DNA of 64,000 nucleotides, from the NCBI GenBank assembly GCA_028687935.1, contig JAQTZE010000003.1, positions 186,001 to 250,000 of the forward strand. The letters run 5' to 3'. Position numbers and translations under genes: made by a program. The notes under the pieces were generated by a model. It did not search any database and had not been told where the DNA came from. It saw nothing but the letters and a program-made list of their open reading frames with translations. Within the stretch, counting starts at the first letter, position 1. Every line of letters starts with the position of its first letter. This stretch comes from Sulfurimonas sp. (GTDB lineage Bacteria; Campylobacterota; Campylobacteria; Campylobacterales; Sulfurimonadaceae). Of this stretch, positions 26,303 through 34,486 are shown piece by piece.

Positions 26303-27377
26303 ATATACCGCCTAAAATCGAGTTTTTTTGTGCACCTGTGACGTTTTTGAGATTTACCTCTTCACGGTGGATGCGTTTGTAGCCCAGCCATGCAAATGCC
26401 ATCGCTTCGAGTGCGTCGGAGTTGATGCCGTACGCATCACTAGGAGCGACTTTGATAGCGCAAAGCTCATGGAGTCTTTGCATCAAAAAGCTGTTTTTTG
26501 CTCCCCCGCCGCAGACGATAAGCAACTCTGATTTTGCAGACAAAACGTCATGTGCGATGCTTTGCGCTGTGAGTTCGAGGAGTGTGGCTTGCATATCTGG
26601 CTCTTTTATGGTGTTAAAAAGTGGCAGATGCAGTCCGAGCCAACTCTCGTTGAAGTACTCTCTGCCCGTACTTTTTGGCGGTATTTTTTGAAAATATGCA
26701 TCATCCAAAAGTTTTTCTAAAAGCTCTTGATTTGGCGTACCGCTTTGTGCAAATGCTCCGTCTCTGTCGTAGTTTTCACCTGTGCATTTGCGTATCCACA
26801 TATCCATGAGCACATTTCCAGGACCCGTGTCCCATCCTTTGAGCGTATCACCCAAAAGGGTGATATTTGACATGCCGCCTATGTTGATGACGGCTGTGTT
26901 TTTGCCAAGATTATGAAAAGCAAAGTCATGAAACGCAGGAGCAAAAGGTGCGCCCTGACCGCCATTTGCGATATCCATACTGCGAAAATCAGAGACAACG
27001 CTGATACCAGTTTTGGCACTCACAATATTGGGACAACCCATCTGCAAAGAGAAGGCAAAGGTTGCGTTTGGTTCATGCCAAAGTGTCTGACCATGCAGAC
27101 CAATCGCAGTAATATCGCTTGCGTTTATCTTTTTTTCCATCATAAATCTATTGACGGCGCGGGCGAAAAGATGGCCGAGTTTGGCATCGAGTGTGCCTAC
27201 TTTTTTGAGCGTGACCACGCCTGAAATGGTGCTAAGTATCTCATCTTTGAGCTCTCGTGGGAAAGGGTATTCGTGGGAGTGGATGAGTTTGCACGCGAGT
27301 GCATCTATCTCACACAAGACCAGATCGATCCCGTCCATGCTTGTTCCCGACATCACACCTATATAAAGTTCACTCAT
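26295..27377 (-). CDS. anmK: Anhydro-N-acetylmuramic acid kinase
   Basis: 360 residues from ATG 27377, preceded by GGGGAA. Opens the 1,6-anhydro ring of anhMurNAc and phosphorylates it to MurNAc-6-phosphate. Motifs: GVMSGTSMDGID at the N-terminus (ATP binding), DTGPGNVLMD and VCGGGAKN. An upstream in-frame codon was rejected because it lies deep inside the transporter gene. It overlaps the transporter stop by eight bases. Its usual follow-up enzymes MurQ or MupP are not in this window. Confidence 0.95.
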   Translation of the reverse strand: MSELYIGVMSGTSMDGIDLVLCEIDALACKLIHSHEYPFPRELKDEILSTISGVVTLKKVGTLDAKLGHLFARAVNRFMMEKKINASDITAIGLHGQTLWHEPNATFAFSLQMGCPNIVSAKTGISVVSDFRSMDIANGGQGAPFAPAFHDFAFHNLGKNTAVINIGGMSNITLLGDTLKGWDTGPGNVLMDMWIRKCTGENYDRDGAFAQSGTPNQELLEKLLDDAYFQKIPPKSTGREYFNESWLGLHLPLFNTIKEPDMQATLLELTAQSIAHDVLSAKSELLIVCGGGAKNSFLMQRLHELCAIKVAPSDAYGINSDALEAMAFAWLGYKRIHREEVNLKNVTGAQKNSILGGIYG

Positions 27378-28839
27378 TTTTCCCCGCCTGCATGATGATA
27401 AACGCAACAAAAGAACCTGTGAGCATTTGCCACGAGAAGCCGATTTCGATGCCAAAGATATAAGGTTGCATGAGCAGCACGCTCAAAAAACCGCCACCAA
27501 GTGCAAGTGGAACGGTCGTCGCATTGCCGCGTTTTGTGAATATTGCCGCAAAATAGACACCCAAAAGTCCCGTGTAGGCAAAAGTCATCACGCCCAGAGC
27601 AAAGTTGATAAGCGAGAGCTCACTAGAACGCTGCCAAAAGTAGCTTACCATCGCCATAAGGGATAAGATCAGAGCAAAAAAGAGGACTGCGTTTTGAGAG
27701 GCTTTGACGAAATGCATCTCAGATACTTCGCCGCGTTTGAGCCTCCATGGTTTGTAGATATCTTCGATGGCGACGGAGGCCATAGCTCCCAAAACAGAGT
27801 TCGCACTTGAGAGTGCCGCCGCGATTGCGCCAACGGTGACAAGCCCGCGAAGACCATCAGGCATTTCGTTTAAGATATAGTACATAAAGATAGTGATCTG
27901 TTCCCCATCAAAGCTCTGCACGACCGCACTTTGCTGATAAAAGACAAACAAAAGTGCACCGATGGCGAGGAAGATAAGCACGACGGGAATGGTGAGTGAA
28001 ACAGCAAGCAGAAGAGACTTTGCCGCCTCTTTTTCGTTTTTACAGCTAAGCACCCGCTGTGTCATATCCTGATCGAGTCCAAAAGCCGCGATATTGAGCA
28101 AAAGCCAACCTGTGAGAAGGCCAAAAATATTGAATTTTCCATCCATTGATGTATCGATAAACGCAAGCTTATCGTGCTCGTTTAGAACCTTCCAAATATC
28201 TACATGCGCAAGCGAATAGTAGAGGAATATAAGTACCGCAAGTGCTGCGACAACGTAGGTGATGGCTTGGATGACATCGCTGAGGATGATGGATTTTATC
28301 CCGCCAAAATAGGTGTAAGCCAGAGCACCGAGCATCAAAATAGCGATAGAGAGAGCGAGGTGCACAAAGGCAACATCTGCAAAAAGTATCATGGAGACAG
28401 CAATAGCACCGATGTAGAGTCTCGCCCCGCTTGCCATGACACGACCTACCAAAAACATGATACCAGCTTGGCGTTTTGCCGCTGCACCGTAGCGTTTTTC
28501 GAGGAGTTCATAGACGGTAACGGCTTGCATAGCGTAGAACTTCGGCAGCAGTACAAACGCAACAAAAATCCCTGCCAAAAGAGCTGAGAAGTAAAAACCT
28601 ATAAAAGTAAAATCTTTGGCATAGGCATACTCAGGAACACCCAAAAAGGTCGCAGCCGACTGGCTTGTCGCCAAGACGGAGAGGGCGACGGCAAACATTG
28701 GCATGGAGTTTTTGCTCACAAAATATTCGCGTGAACTCTCGATTTTTGCTTGTGAGAGCATATAAGATGAGAGGGCTAAAATGGCGAAATAGCCTAAAAA
28801 TACCAACCAATCAAGGGATGAAAAACTCGTTTGCATCAT
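27370..28839 (-). CDS. Sodium:solute symporter (SSS family), likely for anhydro-muropeptide sugar
   Basis: 489 residues, about thirteen membrane helices, with the SSS patterns SSREYFVSKNSMPMFAVALS and ATSQSAATFLG near the N-terminus and GARLYIGA in the middle. It sits between the secreted NagZ-AmpD fusion and anmK, with overlaps on both sides (ATGA and eight bases). I infer that it imports anhMurNAc or the anhydro-disaccharide product released in the periplasm, taking the place of AmpG. Family and membrane nature are clear; the substrate is inference. Confidence 0.8.
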   Translation of the reverse strand: MMQTSFSSLDWLVFLGYFAILALSSYMLSQAKIESSREYFVSKNSMPMFAVALSVLATSQSAATFLGVPEYAYAKDFTFIGFYFSALLAGIFVAFVLLPKFYAMQAVTVYELLEKRYGAAAKRQAGIMFLVGRVMASGARLYIGAIAVSMILFADVAFVHLALSIAILMLGALAYTYFGGIKSIILSDVIQAITYVVAALAVLIFLYYSLAHVDIWKVLNEHDKLAFIDTSMDGKFNIFGLLTGWLLLNIAAFGLDQDMTQRVLSCKNEKEAAKSLLLAVSLTIPVVLIFLAIGALLFVFYQQSAVVQSFDGEQITIFMYYILNEMPDGLRGLVTVGAIAAALSSANSVLGAMASVAIEDIYKPWRLKRGEVSEMHFVKASQNAVLFFALILSLMAMVSYFWQRSSELSLINFALGVMTFAYTGLLGVYFAAIFTKRGNATTVPLALGGGFLSVLLMQPYIFGIEIGFSWQMLTGSFVAFIIMQAGKNE

Positions 28840-30509
28840 GGTCTTTTTAGTCCCAAATCTGCTACATCTTTACGCACACTCGCCATAAATTGAACTCCTG
28901 GATCGACTTTGGCGGTGCGATAATTTGCATCTTTTTCCAGCCACAATGGCGTGTTTTGCATCTTCAGGTATTCATAATGACCAAGGAGATACTCGATATT
29001 TGGATATTTTTGTTTGAGATAGCGCACGAGACGGATATTTGCTTCGACTTGCGCCTGTGTGAGATCTTCTGCTTTGTTATCCTGACCGCCGATATTTTCT
29101 ATCCCGATTGCAGAGTAGTTGAGCCCGATAGTGTGACGCGCCATGAGGTTTTCTGGCATGAGTTGGTAGATACTTCCATCACGATTGACCAAAAAATGGG
29201 CTGAGACATTGAGTGCGCCTGCGCTTTGGATATATTTGCGCCCCTCTACGATCTCTTCAGCTTTGAGACGCTCAAAACAGAGCTCAAAATCCATGATACT
29301 TGTCCAATGTAACACGATAGATTTTGGCTCGATATCGATGTTGCTGACATTCATATCGTAATGCGTTTTGATGTACTCTTTAGAGAGATCGATGCGTTTT
29401 TGGGAGAAGTGTACGGGTTTTTGGATGATTGCGTTTTTGGTGTGCAGATTTGCTATACGCTCATTTGCTTCTTGGATGCGTTTGTGCGCTATTGCACCAC
29501 TTTGCACAGCGTCATAGATAGTCTGGATGATATCTTTGGTACTATGAAACTCAAGCTGATTTCCAAAGAGAAGAATATCGACACCCGAATTTATAGCGAG
29601 GACAACGCGCTCTTTGAGACTATAATGCTTTGAAATCGCCCCCATCTGCATATCATCACTTATTAAAACGCCGCGGTATCCGAGTTGCTCACGCAGAAGT
29701 TTTGTGTTGGTATTATAGGAGAGCGTTGCGGGATACTCCGCGTCAAGATGGGAGTTGAAGACATGTGCGGACATGATCATATCCACTGCGTTTGTCTGGA
29801 TAAAGTGCTTGTAGGGTTCGAGCTCCCTCTCGCTCCAAGTGTTGCTCACATCGACATAGCCTGCGTGTGAATCGCCCAAAGAAGAGCCATGCCCTGGGAA
29901 ATGTTTGAGTACACTGATAATGTTTTCACGCGCTAACTCTTGCATAAAGATAGCTGCGTATGTATTGACCGCTGCCTCGTCGCCGTATGAGCGTTCAAGC
30001 CCGACAATGACACTGTTTTTTGGCTCAATTGCCAAATCTACGATAGGGGCAAAATCACAATTGATACCGTTTTCTTTGAGCATCTTCGCCTGCGTTTTAT
30101 AGATTTCGCGTGCTTCTTCTTGGGGGAGTGCCGCAATGCGTTTTGCGGAAGGCACTTGTGCAAATCCATAGCTAGGTTTGAGTCGAGCAACTTTTCCGCC
30201 CTCTTGGTCTATAGAGATAAGAAGTGGTTTTGTAGCATAAGTTTTGAGCGTAGCTGTGAGCGTTTGGAGTTGCTGTGGTGAAGCGATATTTTTGCCTTGC
30301 GTTTTGTCACGATAGAGCCTGTCAAAGAGGATAACACCGCCGAGTTCATAGTTTTGAATATCTTTGACGATGGAGCTGTTGGCATCCACTTCAAAACCTT
30401 CAAAACCCACAACAAGCATATGGCCTATCTCTTTTTTGAGGCTCTCTTCATCGATAGTGGCTGCGTTTAGAGAAAAAAATGTGAGAAAAAGTAGGGTAAT
30501 AAATTTCAA
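28836..30509 (-). CDS. Secreted NagZ-AmpD fusion: beta-N-acetylhexosaminidase plus N-acetylmuramyl-L-alanine amidase
   Basis: 557 residues. A signal peptide (MKFITLLFLTFFSLNA) is followed by a GH3 NagZ domain (about 25-350): KHFPGHG at 202-208, DSH at 213-215, and the nucleophile in SDDMQM (Asp285). A second, Amidase_2 domain (about 390-545) has zinc ligands consistent with His401, His511 and Asp536, and Glu471 in the active site. One polypeptide could thus remove GlcNAc and the stem peptide from anhydro-muropeptides. E. coli does this in the cytoplasm with separate enzymes; here the signal peptide puts it in the periplasm. It is the first gene of a six-gene operon. Confidence 0.88.
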   Translation of the reverse strand: MKFITLLFLTFFSLNAATIDEESLKKEIGHMLVVGFEGFEVDANSSIVKDIQNYELGGVILFDRLYRDKTQGKNIASPQQLQTLTATLKTYATKPLLISIDQEGGKVARLKPSYGFAQVPSAKRIAALPQEEAREIYKTQAKMLKENGINCDFAPIVDLAIEPKNSVIVGLERSYGDEAAVNTYAAIFMQELARENIISVLKHFPGHGSSLGDSHAGYVDVSNTWSERELEPYKHFIQTNAVDMIMSAHVFNSHLDAEYPATLSYNTNTKLLREQLGYRGVLISDDMQMGAISKHYSLKERVVLAINSGVDILLFGNQLEFHSTKDIIQTIYDAVQSGAIAHKRIQEANERIANLHTKNAIIQKPVHFSQKRIDLSKEYIKTHYDMNVSNIDIEPKSIVLHWTSIMDFELCFERLKAEEIVEGRKYIQSAGALNVSAHFLVNRDGSIYQLMPENLMARHTIGLNYSAIGIENIGGQDNKAEDLTQAQVEANIRLVRYLKQKYPNIEYLLGHYEYLKMQNTPLWLEKDANYRTAKVDPGVQFMASVRKDVADLGLKRP

Positions 30510-30578
30510 ATAAAGCCTTTGTATAAAAGTTTGTTTTTATCTATAGAAGTAAGCATCCATCATTCCAAAAGAGAGAAA

Positions 30579-30649
30579 GAGTGCCGCGCTTCGTTCGGAG
30601 TGACAATCCTTTCGTCATTGCGAGGAACGTAGTGACGCGGCAATCTTTT
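30579..30649. repeat. Pair of inverted CGTCATTGCGAG-type dispersed repeat units
   Basis: TGCCGCGCTTCGTTCGGAGT (from about 30582) and CGTCATTGCGAGGAACGTAG (from about 30613) belong to a repeat style widespread in bacterial genomes, in opposite orientations. Together they can fold through GCCGCG/CGCGGC. The second unit reaches into the next gene and encodes its last residues. Base composition here is GC-richer than the surroundings. Copy number in the genome cannot be seen. Confidence 0.6.
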
Positions 30650-31070
30650 CCATCACACGCTCTAGCAACATCTCTATCTCTTCTTCTGCTTCAAAGTGCC
30701 CAGATAGCACTTTAAATATATAGAAGTTTTTGATAGCTGGCGAGTGAATAACTGCGTCATAAAACCCAAAAGAGTCATCTTCTGGACTTGTATATATTGA
30801 AGAATCTACCTGCAAGAATGACCCTTCTTCATCTATAGAACAATCCTCACAAGCCCCGATGTAGAGATAAATATCCTCATCTGTGATGTCATAAAGATTG
30901 ATAAGTGCCTGAGTTGCAAGCCTTGCGTTTTGGACACCGCTATCACTAAAGATAAGGTGCATCGCATCGTTATTAAAAAGAGAAAAATTTCCCGCTTGCG
31001 TTTTGTGAAACTTATAACTATCGACAAAGGCGTGGGCTGCATTTTTGAGGGTGCTTACAATATAAATCAT
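30615..31070 (-). CDS. Hypothetical protein with weak nucleoside-phosphorylase-like pattern, 3' end formed by a repeat
   Basis: 151 residues. I do not recognise a function. The order GNFSLFNND, then SGVQNARLATQALIN, then YLYIGAC loosely resembles the start of PNP/MTAN-fold proteins (LxxSGxGxxNAxxAT...YxNxGxCG), but later catalytic motifs are absent and the protein is short for that family. The last ten codons (KIAASLRSSQ) lie inside a dispersed repeat, so the original C-terminus may be lost. It may be a degenerate paralogue. Confidence 0.55.
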   Translation of the reverse strand: MIYIVSTLKNAAHAFVDSYKFHKTQAGNFSLFNNDAMHLIFSDSGVQNARLATQALINLYDITDEDIYLYIGACEDCSIDEEGSFLQVDSSIYTSPEDDSFGFYDAVIHSPAIKNFYIFKVLSGHFEAEEEIEMLLERVMEKIAASLRSSQ

Positions 31071-31123
31071 GCAAGATTATAGCAAAATCCAAAAAGATAT
31101 CTTGCTATTTAAGCTTTTTTGGC

Positions 31124-31129
31124 TATAAT
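31124..31129 (+). promoter_or_regulatory. -10 box of the SRP RNA gene
   Basis: TATAAT preceded by a T-rich stretch with TTGCTA about 22 bases upstream. It sits about eight to ten bases before the start of the RNA's closing stem, the expected distance. Confidence 0.65.
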
Positions 31130-31135
31130 TCCACC

Positions 31136-31240
31136 GCTTCTCTTTAGACCTGTGCAATGGTGACTCAAGACAATGTGTCAGGGTAGGAATACAGCAGCAC
31201 ACCTTGTTTTGCTATGTGCCGCAGGTATCTGGAGAGGAGT
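31136..31240 (+). ncRNA. ffs: Signal recognition particle RNA (4.5S-type)
   Basis: Scaffold RNA of the signal recognition particle. The apical domain is seen in GTGTCAGGGTAGGAATACAGC and the following AGCA, corresponding to the conserved UCAGG / GGAA / AGCAGC internal loops that bind Ffh. The closing stem pairs CTCTTTAGACCTG (from about 31138) with CAGGTATCTGGAGAG (31222-31236). A TATAAT box lies just upstream. End points are estimated from the stem and are good to a few bases. Confidence 0.85.
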
Positions 31241-31359
31241 CTTTCTCTTTTCATAATCAAACTTTCATTTTACACTTCTTTGTAGCATACGCTATACTAA
31301 AATTTGCAACAAAACAAAACGATTTAACTCCCTGTAACCTTTTTCTAACAATCTTTTAC

Positions 31360-31365
31360 TATAAT
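31360..31365 (+). promoter_or_regulatory. -10 box of the type II secretion operon
   Basis: TATAAT 29 bases upstream of the gspG ATG, in AT-rich DNA. The 150 bases between the SRP RNA and gspG show nothing else that I recognise. Confidence 0.55.
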
Positions 31366-31393
31366 ATTGCACCAAAAAATAAAGGCAAAATTT

Positions 31394-31828
31394 ATGCAAA
31401 ATCAAAAATCAAAATCTGCGTTTTCACTTATCGAACTTATGATCGTTATCGTCATCCTTGGGCTTTTGGCGGCGATGGTTATGCCGAGTCTTACGGGCAA
31501 AGGTGAAGAGGCAAAACGCAACCTTGTGTGTGTACAGATGAAGAGTATCTACAACAGCTCACTCGATATGTTCAAGATAGACAACGGTGTATATCCGAGC
31601 ACTACAGAAGGGCTTGAGGCATTGACAGTCAATCCTGATCCAGAACTTTATAGCAACTACTCAAAAAGCGGCTACTTCAAAGATGGAAAAATCCCAAAAG
31701 ATTCATGGGGCAATAAATTTATCTACGTCAATGATGAGAATAAGATAGAGATCATCTCTTTGGGTGCTGACAAAAAAGAGGGCGGCAAAGACGAATCTGC
31801 CGACATCAAAATGAGTGAGTGTAAATAA
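31394..31828 (+). CDS. gspG: Type II secretion major pseudopilin GspG
   Basis: 144 residues. Leader MQNQKSKSA, then FSLIELMIVIVILGLLAAMVMPSL, the type IV pilin-like processing site and helix; position -1 is Ala instead of the more common Gly. The body has the GspG hallmarks (NLVCVQMKSI, YPSTTEGLEAL, DSWGNKFIY). It forms the main shaft of the secretion pseudopilus. First gene of a twelve-gene operon; start at ATG 31394 gives a normal leader, while an earlier in-frame codon adds nine poor residues. Confidence 0.95.
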   Translation: MQNQKSKSAFSLIELMIVIVILGLLAAMVMPSLTGKGEEAKRNLVCVQMKSIYNSSLDMFKIDNGVYPSTTEGLEALTVNPDPELYSNYSKSGYFKDGKIPKDSWGNKFIYVNDENKIEIISLGADKKEGGKDESADIKMSECK

Positions 31829-31831
31829 GCG

Positions 31832-32350
31832 TTGCAACGTAAAGCCTTTTCTCTTGTGGAGCTTCTCATTGTTGTGATGATTATGGGAGTTATTTATTCG
31901 CTCTCCATGCAGGGATTGCATAGGGCGGAAAAGGGGACAGCGGGGCTTAGTCTTGAAAATCTCAAGGCATATATGCTCTCCTTAGAGTATGAAAAGAGCG
32001 TGAAGCTTTTGTGTCTGGATGATTGTGAGAGTTGTGATATCTTTGTCGATGGAGTCAAGAAAGAGACGCTTGAAAAGTTCCTTGATAATGGTGTCAAAGT
32101 CTATCGATATGAGTTTTTACTCGGTGTGCATGAGGTGAGCAAAGAGCTCTATTTTAATGAAGAAAATGTCGAAGAAGATGTCTGCTTTTCCTATGGCATC
32201 GACAAACAAGGGATAGGTGAACAAGTGTTAGTAGAGTACAAAAACGCACTCTATGACTTCACTCCTTACTTCACATCCACGATAAAATATGCAAATATCT
32301 CAGAGGCGATAAACGCAAGAGAAAAAAGCATCCAAGAGGTACAAAGATGA
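31832..32350 (+). CDS. gspH: Minor pseudopilin, GspH-like
   Basis: 172 residues from a TTG start three bases after gspG. Prepilin leader MQRKA then FSLVELLIVVMIMGVIYSLS, again Ala at -1. The rest is poorly conserved, as usual for GspH-type tip proteins. Position between gspG and gspF supports the call; other minor pseudopilin names are possible. It overlaps gspF by four bases. Confidence 0.72.
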   Translation: MQRKAFSLVELLIVVMIMGVIYSLSMQGLHRAEKGTAGLSLENLKAYMLSLEYEKSVKLLCLDDCESCDIFVDGVKKETLEKFLDNGVKVYRYEFLLGVHEVSKELYFNEENVEEDVCFSYGIDKQGIGEQVLVEYKNALYDFTPYFTSTIKYANISEAINAREKSIQEVQR

Positions 32351-33561
32351 TATTCAGGTACAAAGGCGTAGACGAAGCCGGCAACAAAGTCAGCGATAAA
32401 GTCGAAGCCATCTCTCTTGTTGAGGCCAAAAACAAACTCAAAGCAAGCAAGATTATTTATCAAAGTATCAAAGAAGAAAATGCTTCTGTTTTTGATGGTT
32501 TGAGCCTAAGTATGCGCTACAAAATCAAGCCAAAAGACCTCGCTTCTCTCTCACGTGAACTCTCGATGTATATCCGCTCAGGTATCACTATCGTTTCAGC
32601 ACTCAAAATCGTGCAAACGCATTATGAAAAAAACAAGAAGATGAAGCTCTTTCTCACGACAGTCAGCGCGCATCTTGATGAGGGAAAAAACTTCTATACG
32701 GCTTTGGAGTCTCAAAGCGTGGTCGTGCTTCCAGAGTTTTTCAAGCACTCTATCAAGGTAAGTGAGAGCGGCGGTATCCTTGATGAAGTACTACTTGAAC
32801 TCTCGCGTTTTCTCAAAGAACAGGATAAGATAGCCAAAGAGATCAAAAGTGCTTTTGCCTATCCGACTTTTATGATACTTATCTCTTTGGTGATGATTGC
32901 GTTTATGCTTGCCTTTGTCGTGCCGCAGATCACGGGTATATTTGAGAGTATGCACCAAGAACTCCCGACGCCTACGAAGGTTGTCATCGCTATGGGTGAC
33001 TTTTTTCGGGATAATATCAAGCTTATTTTAGCAACTATCGTCATCCTTGTCATTGCGTTTATGGTGCTGATGAAAAAGAGTTACGCTTTTGCCTACGGTG
33101 TACATAAGTTTATTCTTGGTATCCCTTTGTTTGGTGAGATAGCACAAAAAAGCGAACTTGCACGTTTTGCCTATATGGCTTCACTTCTGACACGTTCGGG
33201 TGTTCCTTTTGTGCAGACGATAAACCTCTCAGCAAATATTCTCAACAACCTCGTGCTCAAAGAGCTCTTTGTAAACGCCTCGACAAAAGTCGTCGAAGGA
33301 AAACTGCTCTCAAACGCCATCAATAACTCCAAGACAAAGATAGATAACGCTTTTGTCCAGTCGATAGCACTTGGGGAGGAAACTTCTCAGGTGCAGAGCG
33401 TTTTGACCAATATTTCTGAACTCTATTTTGAAGAAAACCGTGAAAAAATTTCACTTTTGCTTACTTTGCTTGAGCCCGCTCTTATGCTCTTTGTAGGTGG
33501 GAGTATCGGCTTTATCGTCGCGGCAATGTTACTTCCAATCTTCTCTATGAGCATACAATAA
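32347..33561 (+). CDS. gspF: Type II secretion inner-membrane platform protein GspF
   Basis: 404 residues with the two repeated T2SF domains: KDLASLSRELSMYIRSGI near residue 60 and ELARFAYMASLLTRSGV near 275, each followed by helical hairpins, plus three membrane segments. GspF couples the ATPase GspE to the pseudopilus base. Length matches the family. Start ATG overlaps the gspH stop (ATGA). Confidence 0.95.
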   Translation: MIFRYKGVDEAGNKVSDKVEAISLVEAKNKLKASKIIYQSIKEENASVFDGLSLSMRYKIKPKDLASLSRELSMYIRSGITIVSALKIVQTHYEKNKKMKLFLTTVSAHLDEGKNFYTALESQSVVVLPEFFKHSIKVSESGGILDEVLLELSRFLKEQDKIAKEIKSAFAYPTFMILISLVMIAFMLAFVVPQITGIFESMHQELPTPTKVVIAMGDFFRDNIKLILATIVILVIAFMVLMKKSYAFAYGVHKFILGIPLFGEIAQKSELARFAYMASLLTRSGVPFVQTINLSANILNNLVLKELFVNASTKVVEGKLLSNAINNSKTKIDNAFVQSIALGEETSQVQSVLTNISELYFEENREKISLLLTLLEPALMLFVGGSIGFIVAAMLLPIFSMSIQ

Positions 33562-33562
33562 T

Positions 33563-34486
33563 ATGATGAAACGCAGCGCAAAGATGACCAAACGCAGCGC
33601 GATAGCCCTTCTTATAACAGTTTTTTTTATTATCGCTATTACGCTCTCACTTGGCATCGCGCTTAAGCAGGTAAAAGATGCTTCTGTGGAAGTTGACCGT
33701 GAACACTTTATCCTGCAAAGTGCGCAGATTCTCGATGATGTAAACGCCATCCTCAAAAACTCGCCTCTGCTTGATCAGGTGAACTCTTCTGAGAGCTTTT
33801 TTTTGTTTCTCTCTGCGGTCTCTTTTATCCCCTTTGAGAGCAATGGTCTCAAAGTCAGCATCGAGATAGCAAGTGCGCGTTCAAAAGTGAACATCAATAC
33901 AATGCGTGATGCAAATATCTCAAATCCGCAAAAAACGCAGGCACTTCAGGCATATTTGAGTAGTTATTCCATATCTAATGACTATGTAGAGATTTTACTC
34001 GATGGTATGAGCGGAATTAAAGCAGATAATACCTATAATAGCGCAATATTTAACGAAAATCCATATCTGTTTCGGGACTATATCAGTTCAAAAACGCAGC
34101 TCGATGAGCTCAATAAATTTTATATACAAAACACGCATGACAATAGCATCACAAAGCTAGATTTTGAAAATATCTTTGCTTTTTCCAAGCCTACAGGCTA
34201 CATAGTAGATCTCAATTATGCAACAAAAGAGAGCTGGAGACTCATGCTTGGCTGTGATGAACTGCGCGCTGAGGAGCTAATGCTCGGTGCGGGAACCTAT
34301 CTCAAAGAAGAGGATTTGGGACTCAGTGCTGAGGAAGTCATAGCGCTTGGTCGCTTTGATACGAGTCTCTTTGAGCCTTATCTCGATGTTAAAGTCGAGA
34401 TATTTCAAAACGATCAGCACTCTTTGATCCATTATGAATATGATATGAAAACCAAAAAAGGGACAAATTTTGTTTACGAAATTTAA
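33563..34486 (+). CDS. gspK: Minor pseudopilin GspK-like
   Basis: 307 residues. Short basic leader and hydrophobic helix (KRSAIALLITVFFIIAITLSLGIAL) without the FxxxE core, as in GspK, which lacks Glu+5. The large periplasmic part contains helix-hairpin-like repeats typical of T2SSK. GspK caps the pseudopilus tip. It begins one base after gspF and overlaps gspL by 17 bases. The first 40 bases hold two AAACGCAG words. Confidence 0.8.
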   Translation: MMKRSAKMTKRSAIALLITVFFIIAITLSLGIALKQVKDASVEVDREHFILQSAQILDDVNAILKNSPLLDQVNSSESFFLFLSAVSFIPFESNGLKVSIEIASARSKVNINTMRDANISNPQKTQALQAYLSSYSISNDYVEILLDGMSGIKADNTYNSAIFNENPYLFRDYISSKTQLDELNKFYIQNTHDNSITKLDFENIFAFSKPTGYIVDLNYATKESWRLMLGCDELRAEELMLGAGTYLKEEDLGLSAEEVIALGRFDTSLFEPYLDVKVEIFQNDQHSLIHYEYDMKTKKGTNFVYEI

